Below are positions 25,070 through 37,843 of a stretch of DNA of 64,000 nucleotides, piece after piece. A model generated the notes under the pieces. That model saw only the letters and a list, made by a program, of their open reading frames with translations, was not told the DNA's origin and ran no database searches. Source of the DNA: Arthrobotrys musiformis (Eukaryota; Ascomycota; Orbiliomycetes; Orbiliales; Orbiliaceae). The number at the start of each line of letters is the position of its first letter. Position 1 is the first letter of the stretch. Made by a program: the position numbers and the translations under genes. The stretch covers positions 1,860,001-1,924,000 of the forward strand of contig JAVHJL010000008.1 in the NCBI GenBank assembly GCA_036971715.1. The letters are read 5' to 3'.

Positions 25070-28000
25070 AAGCGGGCTGGAGGTCAGAACCGGCCAAAGA
25101 TCCACAAATTTCCATGGCGTCAAAGTAGTATAGTGGCGATAAGATCGATATCGCGATTTATAGGGATCTACCATCACGGTCAAAGAGTGATATATATCCT
25201 GAAATTCAGACCAACTAAGTCACTTCAGCTAGTTCGCATCGCGAAACGAGAGTTCGATCATCTGAATTACAAGTCGAACACCAATTAACGTGCAACGGGC
25301 CTAGAAAGCGTGTGTTGTGGATTCCCGGAAGTACTTAGTATACAACACGTCCCTAGCTAGGATTTTATATAAATTTATCTGCACAGCTAGCAGACATGTC
25401 CATTTTGTTACCCTTTCCCCCCTTGCTACCTGTCAAATCAAGCTGATTAAGGAGACTGAACGAACCATCGTGGTCGCAATGCGAGATGTGTAGAATTTAC
25501 CATTGGAGCTGCAGATCTATCCGCGTATTTACGGGTGCTGCACAGACGCAAGACACAATGTCACAGGCACGTGGGGTACATAAGTTCAAGCGATAGCGCG
25601 AGATCGATCGATTAGAGTAGCGCCGCAATATAATATGATCAAATAGCTGTACATCGATATTCATGCATGCAAAGAACCTTAAAAATATAGCTGCTTACTA
25701 ACGTAACGGATAGTCCCGAGCGTCTAGCGGGAGCATGCCGGATAATGCTACGACCCATCAAATTACCCGCGAACCCTGATGATGCCGATGAAGCAGTGCC
25801 GCCAGCTTGGTACGCAATAGTATGGAAATTTATTCAGAAGACCCATATTTTCGGCCTAGTATTGTGGCTATATCTAGTCTATGTCCATGAGGTAGTATAC
25901 TGAGTTCTCGAGTGGTACGACCACGGGTCTCCAGTAACAAAATAACGAGCTGCTACCGTATACCTAGTAACCGGTCTTCCCTGGCACCACCGCGAGACCA
26001 GGTATTCCCCGTTCCTTGGCAGATTTCCGAGTTAGAGTGCAAGTACATGTACATACATCGGCAGTTGTGTGTAAAGATCCAGATCAGGAATCCTCCAGAC
26101 CATCCTACGACAAAATTTAAAAGGAACGACTGAAGAACGTATTAATTGGTAGTGATAGTTATCTTCGAGACAATCATTGACACCTGATAAAAAGAGGTAT
26201 TGAATTAGCTTCAAATTTACGACGGTGCAACCTCAAACTCCGATTCGCAGTAGATCAACGGGATAGGCTCCCAAAGCTCTGTTAAATAATATCCCACAAT
26301 TGTACAATTAATATATTACAGACAGTGAAAAATGGCAGACAAGTTCCCTCAATGTTAGAATTAGAAGCTTAGCATGGTGCTGTAGAAGTGGATGCAGCCC
26401 TTGTTCTGCAGAAGCGCCCACTCTTGTAAGTTACAAAAGAAGCCAAGAAAGGACGTATTCTACGTATATTTTACCAGGCCTGCAGGCAAAGTGGTCAGAT
26501 AGATAGACACCTCAAGGAGCAATAAACGATCCAGTAAAATCTTTCGGGGTATACCAGCCGAAGCCTCGACGCACATCAATAAGGGGGTACATATCTAGCG
26601 CCTTTGCATTATGCAAAGCACTCCTACTGCCAATAGAACCTTTCGCATCAGTTACGTTTGCGAAGCGTCCCCACTTGAGCCAGTGTCTTGTCGCAGGTCT
26701 GGGACGTTTGGCCACATGAGACACTTTTACAGATCCTATTGAGGTAATTTGCCCGCTTTCCATATACGTTAGGATAGAATTGCAATTGATAAAGGGGGGT
26801 GAAAATGCCAGCGGAGTCGATGTAGATGATATACAAAGCCTGCAAACTCCGCATGCATCATCGTTCTAAGTTAGTGGATATACGCTAGGACATAAACCGC
26901 AAATCATCATATACTGTCGGGCTAGTGGCCTGATATTATAGACAGCTGGAAAATCTGCAACAAGAATGAGGGACTGTATCTTGGCGGCACCTATACATAC
27001 ATACGAATCCGGTCGTTGGATGCCACCGTGTTTGACTTAAAGACTGACACTTCGAATTCAGGGAAACCGACGGTCCCGATAGAGTTCTGAAATCTAAAGC
27101 GTACTGTCCCTAGCCTCGATGCAATGCCAGGCAGATATTACCTATAACAGATTTAATTTTGACGAAGTATATATTTATTCACTGCAACCGATCAGCTGAA
27201 GATCGAAAAACATTAATTTATGATACCGGCATGTCTCAACCGCAATGCAGAGGTTGATTCATGAGCTCCGCAGAATAAGTCTGCCACAAAAATTGTCAGT
27301 GCATGTCTGAAGGTGATAGGGGCGGTATCGGTGCTTCTTGTCGCATGGCGTACGTAAGACTTTGAGCAAAATGCAAGAGGGCGGCACAGCGACTGGGCGC
27401 TAAGATGCGGACTTTCCGGCCGAACCTTGATGTTGTGTAACCGGGATGTTATCAATTGCACAGATTGGTTCCGTGTCAGCAAGATTTGGGGCGAAAATTT
27501 CATTCAAGCTGGCCGCCTGGCATCGAGGCTAGGCGAAAATATCATTGAGGAATCCGTGAAAAAGCTTAAATTGAAATATTCTCTTCGTTTTTAGAATAAC
27601 CGAGATCTGATAGGATCCGAGATGCCCTGTGTGTCATTCCCGTAAAACGTTACGGGAGCTTCCGAATCCTGGAGTCTTCCCGAGTCGAGCCGAATCGTAT
27701 CGTCTATTGCCGAGTTTCATAGTTTAAGGGAATCGGTTCAGGCATCGATTTCATTGGGTACCCCATCGTAGTGCTTTATTCGCCTTCGTGCTCCATCACA
27801 TTTCTCGTATTTTGCTTGTAATATTATGCACAGGCCTGGGTTCGAGGTAAGGTATCCCCGCCTCAATCCTTGCTTCAGCATACACATATACCTCCCAAGC
27901 TTGCATAGGTCGTGTTGTTGCTTAGTGTCAAATACAGTGGAGGCAGGTCCAAACGAAGGTACAAGGCGAGGCGACGCTTAGGTGCAGTAGAGCGGGGTTC

Positions 28001-29538
28001 CCTAATGTTGACTGGCTAGGTTTGTCTCAACGTCTCTCAGAGCAAGCTTGTCCATTCTGCCATACTTGTTTGGTCAGCTGAGACTTCTGCCAGGTTTGAT
28101 CCTGATACATATTAGTGTTCTGAAATCACAAAACCATGCCAATAGATGTGATATCAAGAAGATTGCTTCAGGTTTTCTCATTGCATTTTCCTATTATATT
28201 ACCTTAAAGCTGGCATAGCTACTAGCGCCGCCAAGTTGTCAAGACGGATACCCAACAAACCACATGTATCCGTGTGGCACGGGTTTTTGGGATTCGGAAT
28301 ATCTGGTTCTTGGGTCATCGAGCTCAGCGTTCCGAGCGAATATGATCCTCCAAGTATTGATAACAAGCTGCAGTATGCGCTGGAACATCTCAATACTTCT
28401 GATCAGGATGAAACCCCCACCCATGACTCGCTTCTTAAGGGTAGCTATCGCGCAAACCTTGCATTTATTACTTTCTTTGGTTTATAGCACACCCGTTATA
28501 TGTATAACGTACCGTGACAATGGTTGCGTTTTGTCAGGGTTGTTGGGCATTGGGCATGAGCTCGAGGAGGTGACATGGATGTCAGTGATAGTCCAACCGA
28601 GATATCTTGGATGGGACAAATGCATGTCGGCTTTTGAACAAAAAAACACTCTTCGCTCGTGAAGCAGGCTGATCCGCTTTCCGGCTGAAGTGGTATAGAT
28701 GAAAGCGGGGCTGTACCTAAGATTATGAATCCATACGTAAACCATTTTTGACAATTAATTGATGTTGACATCCCAATGCAGTCGGCTGGTTGAAATGAAA
28801 TATTATCGCGAATTCGAGCCCGATCAGACGGATGCACATACTACCCGTGGAAGCGCAATTTGAAGCGGCTATACCACGTGGGAAATCCCGGTTATGGAAG
28901 ACTTTATAATTTGAGAGGAAAGATTCGTGTGAGGACTCCCAAAGCTTTGGTGCTCCGTGGCTCCATCATGCTTCCACGCAATAATGAGACTGTTGCAGCA
29001 TTCCCGTCCCCTCGAACCATGTCGGTGGCTCGTTAGCGTGGTCGTGGAACTACGGCAGAAGTTCCGCACCCTAGCCAAGCGCGAATTGCTAGCGCTAAAA
29101 CGGGTCGTGCTTGTCAAATATCCTCGAAAGAGCAAAGCCCTTGCTCACCAATACCGACTGTGGAATTTTGCCAATCTTTGAGAAAATTCAGTGCTAGTTA
29201 GCCCCACTCCAAGTCCTTTCTGAACACACTCGCCCACAAGACTTGTGCCAAACAAACGGATGGTGGGCATCCCCGACAAGCTGAGTTAGTCTCTTTGCCT
29301 CTTTTCCATGAAAGCAAAGTTTGGCACTAAAAAGGAGAGGATCCGCTCCCGTCCGTCTGGCCATTCTTCCTAGGAAGCCTTCAGTCACTGCACTTGTTTG
29401 TTCTAATTTTCATATTTTGTAATCACGCTAGACCTACGGGCTGGGTAAGAACTTTCGATATCGGGAGATAAGTTGCGACAACCACTTCACCGCTGAGGAC
29501 CCGAAGAGCGCTCTAGTATAAGGATTGAGTGACCGACT

Positions 29539-31555
29539 ATGTCGACGAAAGAGACGAAAGAGCAAAGCCCGCCAGCAGAAGCCGCAAAGGCTGGGGAAAG
29601 CTCGAGCCAAGCCGTGGAGACTCCGGCCCAACAGGCCCCGGAAATCCCAACTAGCACTTTGGTTGCACCAACATACACGATCGCTGTCGACGACGGAGAG
29701 AATTTCCAAACCGACTACGTAAGTCGCGGCTTTCTCTTTTGTTCTACCACTGTTCATCGGGAGACAATGCATATACGCAGGAGATATCTGCGGAGGGACA
29801 AAACTTGTGTGTTGCATTATCGCCTGCGCCCCTGACAGGGCGGGCCTTTTGCCGACATTCGGCAACCGACGATACCGAGAAGATGAAGGGAGCAAACCTC
29901 GCGATATTGACAAATTATTCCACACCAACAGACATCAAGCGGTTCGGACTATGATTCGCTCTACGGCTCAGACTCGTACGTATTACTACGATAAAATATA
30001 AAATATATACTGGGTCATGCTCGAACGTTTGCTGACCACGTGATTTAGCGGTTCTGCGACAACCTCCCTGACAGAGTCGGTGAAAAGTGAGCCGCCTACC
30101 TTGCTACCGGCATGCGGTTATCCATTAAGCGTCGCATAATTAACTCTTTTTCTCGGATAGATTATAAGTATCATAACGGAAGACGATATAATGCGTATGG
30201 AACCCAATACTTTATTCCTAATGACGACGTGCGTATTCAATCCCCAGCACCCTAGCCCCTCTTTATGATTATTCTTGTCGCAAATCAAAGCCCATTATTT
30301 TGCGCCTTGCTGCTACGCCTCTTTTTATCATGTAAAATACTCTGCGTGCTAACACTTGTTATATAGGTTCAACAAGAACAACTTGATCTCTTGTAAGTGC
30401 TTTGGTTCAACATGGAGCCGGGGCGGTTCTCTATCAGCTACCGGTTCGAGACTCTCACATATCATCGAACGAATCTAACAAGGTTCTGGGGATCAGCCAC
30501 CATGTATTTCTTTTAAGATTGGGAGGAAAGTTGTTCCTGGCACCGGTTGAGAGTCCCCAAAAGATCATGGATGTCGGGACGGGGACGGGTATTTGGGCTA
30601 TTCAGGTTGCGGAAGATTTTCCCGAGGCCGCTGTTATGGGGAATGGTACAAATTCCTTCCTTCACTTATTACCTATTCAATCTCTAATCGCTAACTCATA
30701 ATTAGACGTCTCCCCTATTCAGCCTAACTGGTAACGGCACATCATTCTATCATCCGACATCTCCACTAGAGGCTAATGTTTTGGATTCAGGGTCCCTCCA
30801 AATGTTTCTTTCGAAGTTGATGACTTCAACGAGCCGTGGCTCCAGACCCCAGGATCATACGACTTCATTCACTCCCGCGACTGCCACGCTGCTGTGTCTG
30901 ATTGGCCTGACTTTGTACGGAACGCGTTCCACATTCTAAAACCGGGCGGTTGGTACGAATCACAAGAACATACGGTTGAAATTACTGCCGATGACGGATC
31001 CGTTCCTGAAGACAACATTCTCAAAGCCTGGGTTCGTGACCTGACAGATGCCTTCGACAGAATTGGCAAAACTTGTCATGCACACCCTTACATCGATAAG
31101 TGGATGGAAGATGCGGGCTTTACCAACATCAAGAAGCAATACTTCAAACTCCCGATTGGTACTTGGCCTAAGGATCCAGTGGAAAAGGAAATCGGTGCTT
31201 TCAACCTCGTCAATATGTTAGACGCCACCGAGGGGTTCACTAACGCTGTCTACACTCGCGTTCTCGGCGTAAGTAACTCAACCCGACGCACAGACTTGTT
31301 GGATTCCCGTAGCTGACTTAGCCCTCCCCCGCAGAGAGACAATGAGGTAGTAGCGCAAACGATTAAGGACATCCGGAAGAATTTGAAGAACAAGAGCTTC
31401 CACATGTACTTCCGATTGTAAGTTGAACTCCAGACCTAAAGTCTTCTTCGAACAGATCGAGGCATTTTCACACACACGTGTGCAAAAAAAACAGAATTAC
31501 TAACACTATTTCATGAAGTTGCGTCACCTACGGCCAAAAACCCGAAACAATTTAA
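29539..31555 (+). CDS. LaeA-like SAM-dependent methyltransferase
   Basis: Ten exons: 29539-29718, 29932-29975, 30049-30086, 30161-30228, 30367-30392, 30497-30645, 30706-30730, 30791-31268, 31335-31417 and 31519-31555. They encode 375 residues. Residues 1-60 are Glu/Pro/Ala-rich and disordered. Next come SDYDSLYGSDSGSATTSL and NYKYHNGRRYNAYG, the usual entry to this family's catalytic domain. Motif I is MDVGTGTGIWAI with DVGTGTG at 144-150, followed by NDVSPIQPNWVPPNV, LKPGGWYESQE and KLPIGTWPKD. The last exon supplies FRFCVTYGQKPE, matching the family's usual end. Skipping the final intron would give an early stop right after FRL. The first intron (213 bases) is unusually long and uncertain, because an acceptor at 29780 could start a different second exon. 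The family includes LaeA, a regulator of secondary metabolism, and many paralogues of unknown role. No metabolite cluster is seen here. Confidence 0.85.
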
Positions 31556-33630
31556 ACACTTACGACCAAATTGCATTGCATTGAGTTGAGTTGTACAAAC
31601 GATGGGAATTAGCATGGGGCAAATTTGGATGTTGGTTTTTGGACTTCTTTCTTCATACCTTGATATCAATGCAAGCACAGCGTACAGGCATTATACCTAC
31701 CGAATTTTTGGCCTTTTTGCATTTTTCTTTAGCTGCCATCCAGTTTCTTTCAAGCATTTTTCACTTTCCAATCACCTTTTTGAAGGGTCTTTATGATCGT
31801 TCTAGCAGTAGATTTTTTCTTTACCTATTTTTAATTTACGATCATTAACATCATCCTAACCGTCGAGTAAGTGTGATCACTTGATGGGAGCCCTTATGTT
31901 TGCAGCTTGAATGACGTTGAGACACTCAGATGTACTTTTTTTCCCTCCACGCAACTGGGATTGGAATGGTCTCGCGGGCCAGCTACACGAAAGTGTTACG
32001 TTGGTATAAGGATATATATATTGGAACGAGACTAATATGGGACAATATCTACCCGGTTTCAAGATACTTGAAATGAACGTGCACTTAATGTAACAGACAT
32101 CAGGCTCTAAAGGTTCATTCTGTCGATCTTTCGTATATTGTTGTTTATGCTACTGTAATGCGATATTCCGGTAATCCCTGGCCCGCCTGTCACAGTCTCC
32201 CCGGACCCGTGTTCACCTCACGGACGGATGAGAGCTAGCCATGTAAATGTCCACCTTGTTTCAACCTTGCTTCGCTCATTCAAAACAACTCTAATATTAT
32301 ATTAAATTCGAATATGTACGACCCCGGATGGGCTAGGTACAAGACAATTCGACTCTGTGCATCCAGGTTCAGTCGTCGAAATGATCCATACCCAACACTC
32401 CCTTCATATAATTGAGATTAATTGTCTTAAGCTTGTGAGAAAAACCGGGGTCGGCTTGATTAGCACCCTGGTTGTCTGGCTACGAGACAACTTGATTAGT
32501 TTGTGATCGAAGCTAAGAATCCTATGGAAGCGCACATATGCGATGCACCCGCTGATATACATACACAACGGGCTACCGCACACGAAACTTGGTGCAAACC
32601 ATGTTGCTAAACAAACCCAAGATCTGATCAAATTGATCAAAGGTGTTCTATTAATAAGGAAGTCTGTATCATGGTAGGGTTATTCTGGAACATTCAGTTA
32701 CAGTCTACAGAATGAGGCAACCATGACATCGACAACGCTCGGAATAGCGGCAAATTACTTCGGGTGAAAGGAATACTTCGACAGAATTTACTAAATCCAC
32801 GAGCGCAATAAGAGAAAATTTCGTTCTCGTCTTCGCCTTCATCTACATCCAGAGAAGATTCTAAAAGAATCGTGCGGCATACGGCTTGAAAGTTCGCATC
32901 ATGTTCCAAGACCTTAGACACATATGCGCATGTGCCCGCTTTGGCAGGTGTTGACAGTATCATAATGCAACACAGATTTACTTCCTAAACGGTATTTACA
33001 ACATCCCAACACATTCTAAATCGAGTGACGCTTATCCATGGCATAATCTGGGGAGATAACTCGATAGTCGTACTTATCTGATTGGAACCCGGTCCAAGGG
33101 CTCAGGTACCGCTGAAGGCGAAAAGTTTTCGAGATAGATAGGCTTCCATGGCGCTAAGGGATATACCATACTCGGCACGACGGCGGCCTTAAAAGCAATT
33201 GATGCTAGGTTCGCAACTGCCGGTTCAATCAGCTGAACATCTACAACTCTACAAAGTCGGGCAAGTGACATCCTACTTTCAAGAAGAGCTTTATGCACTT
33301 GGATACCTTCAAGTATCTTGTAATTTGTAAATGCTTCATTTGGAATTGTGGAGGCATTGGATATCTGATCGCAGTACTTACAATCTAGATGAACTAAAAT
33401 GACGGATGTCTATATGCGCATATATCTAGATTGTGAAGTTATGATGTATATAAAGGCGGCCGACTGTTCCGATTATTTGTTTCAATCTATCTACAGGACG
33501 CTGCAGATTTCAATATCAGCAAAAAGCCACATTCTAAATACACGACCTTCCGTATACACTCCGTGTCCAAGCTTGAGCTCCCTAAAGTTTATCTTATATT
33601 CCACTCCTTGTCTCTACAACAATCAAAAAG
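31556..33630. other. Intergenic region, about 2.1 kb
   Basis: AT-rich, with a T-rich segment just after the methyltransferase (about 31630-31850). Minus-strand ORFs at 32694-32963 and 33074-33298 look like possible protein but carry no motif I can name. The promoter of the secreted cysteine-rich protein lies at the right end. Confidence 0.55.
33447..33455 (+). promoter_or_regulatory. TATA box of the secreted cysteine-rich gene
   Basis: TATATAAAG followed by GCGG, 176 bases upstream of the ATG at 33631. A canonical TATA element at a plausible distance. Confidence 0.6.
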
Positions 33631-34251
33631 ATGCATTCTAAGGTTATCTTGACCTCTGTGCTCCTAGCACTTATCCCATCAACCCTGGCCGCGCCTTACC
33701 AAGCGGAGACCACCAAATGTGGGTCCACTGTGAACACCTCTACTCACGTTTCCGTCGACTACACGCCGGCACCATCAACGAACGCACCTCCGCATGTATC
33801 TAGGTCCGCGATCCGACAGCCAGTTGCCGCCGCTCCAACCCCTGTCGTCTGGTGGGGATCTCCAATTAGATCTAGAGATGTCGAACACTTGGGGGTTGGG
33901 GGTCTGCCTCCCATCCAAGTTACTCGGGGCCCTCCACCACCACCACCTGTGGTCACGAGAATCACCGAGGTTTTCCCCCCACAGCCAACCACCGTGACCG
34001 TCATCCCAATCCCGCCACCTCCTCCAGCGCCAAAGAAACAGCACTGTGTCCAACGATGGTTTGGCACTGCTCCACTCTGCAACGGAAAGTGCCCCAGCGG
34101 TTGGAACGTCGTCAGATACCAGCGTGAGGCTGCTAAGACGTGCGACGCCTCCACGCCAAACAAGATTATTGATCGATGCGAAAACACCAGCAAGCACGGG
34201 TGCTCCTCCGGGCATAACAAAGCTCTCTGCGAGCAGTGCGAATGGAAATAG
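33631..34251 (+). CDS. Small secreted proline-rich, cysteine-rich protein
   Basis: An intronless ORF of 206 residues. A clear signal peptide (residues 1-20) ends S-T-L-A before A-P-Y-Q. The mature protein has three parts: a short start with Cys30; a low-complexity Pro/Thr/Val linker (about 45-136) with two runs of six or more prolines; and a compact C-terminal domain with eight cysteines (139, 150, 154, 171, 183, 191, 200, 203). That domain opens with QRWFGTAPLCNGKCPSGW. A W-F-G-T-A-P-x-C-x(3)-C-P-x-G-W pattern is, as far as I recall, shared by uncharacterised fungal secreted proteins. Eight cysteines suggest four disulfides in an extracellular fold. The layout (signal, flexible linker, knotted module) suits a cell-wall or host-facing protein, but no function can be assigned. 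Three long ORFs on the opposite strand and other frames are shadows of its biased composition. Confidence 0.85.
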   Translation: MHSKVILTSVLLALIPSTLAAPYQAETTKCGSTVNTSTHVSVDYTPAPSTNAPPHVSRSAIRQPVAAAPTPVVWWGSPIRSRDVEHLGVGGLPPIQVTRGPPPPPPVVTRITEVFPPQPTTVTVIPIPPPPPAPKKQHCVQRWFGTAPLCNGKCPSGWNVVRYQREAAKTCDASTPNKIIDRCENTSKHGCSSGHNKALCEQCEWK

Positions 34252-34867
34252 GTTCCTTAAATTTATACCGCAACAATAAGGAAACATGTATGGAAGTGGA
34301 GTGAACACAACCCGAAGACTCAAACGGAAGTGTTCGGAGCGGCCAGCGCCTTCCAAATGACTTTCAATTGCCCATTCCATAATAATTCATTTCTTTCTAC
34401 AATGCATAAACCTCTTTTTTTTGACTTCTTTACCAATGCTTTTGCGAGGCCATAATATTTACAGGCCTCTGGTTGTTTTCGAGAAATCATGTATAATAGC
34501 TTCTAGATACACTTGTACATACATAGAATATTAAATCCAAGACATTCTTCCAATAGAACACTAGTCTATACTATGCAGAAGTGTAATAATTCACTCATCA
34601 TCCAAGGTCAAATATAGGTGGCAGAACTCAGCATAAGCTCCACAAATGGTCTAAGATGACGAAGAATTCGAACAAATCAAGAGAGTTTACGTATTCCTCC
34701 ATTGCTCTGCTAATTAATTTACTACTTTATCCCAGCAATACTCGTTGTAACAACCCCAACCCCTTCCCCAGGGCTCCAGATCAAGTGGTAGAAATATGTC
34801 TCGTGTATAGCAACCATATAAGGAAATGTCTGGACACTCTGTTGTATCAACCAAGTCATTTTACCGG

Positions 34868-34889
34868 TCAGGATCAGGATCAGGATCAG
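34868..34889. repeat. GGATCA hexamer tandem repeat
   Basis: Three perfect tandem copies of GGATCA with partial units on either side, in intergenic DNA. It is a minisatellite-like simple repeat. Confidence 0.85.
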
Positions 34890-35278
34890 AATCATGCCAC
34901 GGAGTGGCTTAGTCGGCATATTCATGCCTGAGGCGAAAGTTAAGCGGATCCGTTTATAAGCTATCGGCTTCGAATACTATCCGCATAATCCAATCATAGG
35001 CGAAAAAGGCGATCTTAAGTGATTGTATAATGAAACCGGCTGTCGCATTGCCAGCAAGGTTCACGCTCGGGAAGACCTCAAAATTATTATGCGTTTATCC
35101 CATGGTGCTAACATCCCCGGTGAACTCGGGTTAATTACGTTAAGCAGCCATCTTGAGCTAGCTAACGGCCAACTCATAAACCAAAATGAATCCAAAATTT
35201 ACAAGTTGCTTTTCGTGGAGTCTGGGTATTGGAGCACCGGCCTTTACAAGGCTGCGAGAAGGCAATAACGACGTATAA

Positions 35279-35299
35279 GCTAGCATAAGTTATGCTAGC
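35279..35299. repeat. Perfect inverted repeat, 10-base arms
   Basis: GCTAGCATAA and its reverse complement TTATGCTAGC are separated by a single G. This is a near-perfect 21-base palindrome in intergenic DNA. It could be a protein-binding site or a chance cruciform. Confidence 0.8.
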
Positions 35300-36497
35300 G
35301 TGATGAAAACTGTGTACCTGCGCAAGATTAGCTAAAAGAAGCTTTTCCAACCGGAGCATTGAAGCGAAGAGCAGTTTGTGATAATGCAAATCGTGATACG
35401 CTTTGGTCACAACTTTAAAAAATTTCGATTTCTTTTTTTGGAAAAAAATAAAAAGAATAAAGTTCAGGCTAGTCCTGAAAAACTTGAAACACCCTGCTCC
35501 GGTTCGTGTCGACAGCAAGACTAGGAAGCGACCGAAAAAATAAAAAAAAGGAAATTGCCGAAAAAGAGAACGTGTAACTTGGTTCGGTTGCTCTTGGCTT
35601 GTTTCGTATTAGATGCTCAAAATAACCACACCCCAGGGCTAGCGTGAAATAAACTTCAAGTTATTCCCTCTATTCGGAATTTTGGAGAATGTTATACATG
35701 GCTCATTACTAAAACAGGTAAGTATTATTTTTCGCCATATATGTACCGGGCAGATGAAGCATGTTCCCTGCTCATGCCTGTGCATATCGCTAGATCGTTT
35801 CGAGCTTCCACGTGTGCCAATGAGGGAAGGGTGGAAAAGAAAAAACCAGGTACGAGTTACCATCTCCTAACCACAATTATCTTAGATCGATATAGTCGAT
35901 TTATAGCTAAGCCACGAGCCCCTTTTCGCAATTTTTGTTACATATTGACGCCCAATGACAAAAGAATGTGTGCTGCGAGGTACTATGGCTAGAGCCAGCC
36001 ATAGTCGGCTTGGCAACGACGATGAAGATCCCAAGATTCAAACCATCGACAGCCGTGGGAGGATTTCAGGAACAGGATTAGTTGTCCACAGTATGCATAT
36101 CGGAGATAGATCGGGCAATTCGAATGACCTCCGCTAGTATCCCGTCCTAGCTCACGATAGTTTAGCTCTCATTTTAAGTTTCTGTACCTTTGTATTGATA
36201 GCTACGGAACACGGAGTGAATGCAAGCACGGTATATACGGTTGCATTAAATCATTATCTAAGCTTGGGATATGTGCAGCTTGACGCACTTCGTGGTATCG
36301 TGGAAATGAGGCCAGACGGCGCTGTGGCGTTTTAATTGTGTATACGCATTTCCCGACTGCGAGTATTGTACATTGTACATTGTATACCGTATACCTCAGA
36401 TCGAACAGAGATAGTGGTGTTTTGTGGCCCGTGGCTTTCGATTCCCTCCAATGACCAAATTCACGGCTTGGTTACGTATTTTGTGGCGTTTTGCCAA

Positions 36498-36584
36498 CTT
36501 ATTTTATTGTATTTTATTCTTACTTTATTTTTTTGTTATTATTATTATTTTTTTATTTTTTTTATTTTATTGTTTTATTTTTTG
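36498..36584. repeat. T-rich low-complexity segment
   Basis: About 85 bases of almost only T and A, including a short TTA/TTATTA run. The 114-residue ORF read across it is an artefact of composition. Confidence 0.8.
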
Positions 36585-37843
36585 AAATCCAGCCCAGCCA
36601 CGAGCAATTTTATAAGTCATTTCCACTACGGCTTTGCCACGGCAGCTGAACTATGGCTAGTGTTAGTGTCCGAACGGTAGGTTCAACATGCATCCGACTA
36701 TGGGTACTGTAGCTAGTGCTCATGAAACTTTGCGGTACCCGGGAGAGGCCTAGAGGCCTAAAGAACAGGGCTAGCAACACGAACTATGGGAATACGAACC
36801 TCAAGTAGCACATTTTTCGCATTGCCGGAGAGCCTGTTGTGCGTCGATCGGCTGAAAATGGAAATGCCTCATGAAAATTAGTGTGGTCGACGAGGGGCAT
36901 TGCATTGCAATAGTAGAGCTATAGAACCCAAACCTCCGCCCTTCACGGATTAATGAAAGCCGCTCTAGTGATGAATTCCGTCAATAGTACTACATAGCAT
37001 AGTCCTCGGTGTATCCCAAAAATTGCAGACCTGCATAGTTTGTAACGGCCAACGCCAGGTGACAAGAACAGCGTTTCTGCTCCGTAATGGCATGATTAGG
37101 CGAATCCGTTGTGGGTACTTCTTACAAGCATATGCCTGTTGGAATACCCAAGATACGATAGAGTACGTGTCAAAACAACATGGTATTTGATACCAGTTCC
37201 GAATCTATCAGCTCCAAAGTTTTCCGATTGATCACGTTGGTGCTGACACGCCACGAAACTAGTCGAACGCTTGGGCAAGTGTGGCTCGAAGGTGTGGGGA
37301 AGTCGAAATTCGAGATTGCTGTTTTAGGCTTAGAACAACCGTTTTATGTTTCTGATGGCCTGATATGGATAGGAAGGATTCTAGGAAAAGAAATTTGGCA
37401 GGAAATCGTAGATGTATCGCCGTTTTCGAGAGCTAATGTCCCTGTTTCACGGTCTATACAATCAACGATATATCACAGCTATGCACATGCACCACGATAG
37501 GCGTGGCAATGAAACTTCTAGTACTAATTGTAAAATAGCGGATTTGTTCGTTTGTACCATTTCTTTCTTAGATAGCCATATATCTGTACGAGAATAGAGG
37601 GACTTTGATGTGGTGTTATTTAAATGTTTTAGTAGCTGTAACCCGAACAAGGCTTTAAGTGAAAAGTTTTGAAAATGGAAAATCGAATCAATTTGGTTGC
37701 TCCTATGAGGGGGTTGGTACCTGGGCCACCATTAGGCATTGCTATTCTGAGATGGAGGTAGTTGTTAGCCTCTGACATGGGGCGAAAGATCTGCTTGTTA
37801 GACCAAAACGAACCGGTCTTCAAAATACGATATAGCTATGTCG

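Larger units (their letters stand above)
23048..29538. other. Gene-free stretch, about 6.5 kb
   Basis: It contains the permease promoter and the promoter of the methyltransferase. A T23 tract lies at 25047-25069. ORF 28236-28487 on the plus strand has an ordinary protein-like composition but no motif I recognise. Other ORFs are short and conflict in strand. No transposon ends, rRNA or tRNA are visible. Confidence 0.55.

Noticed and set aside
29434..29928. 164-residue minus-strand ORF overlapping the start of the LaeA-like gene
   Set aside because: It is antisense to the first exon of a well-supported gene and has no recognisable domain.
33759..34380. Long minus-strand ORFs (153 and 201 residues) opposite the secreted protein
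   Set aside because: Gly/Trp-rich antisense of the proline-coding linker, and the plus-strand gene has a signal peptide and a cysteine pattern.
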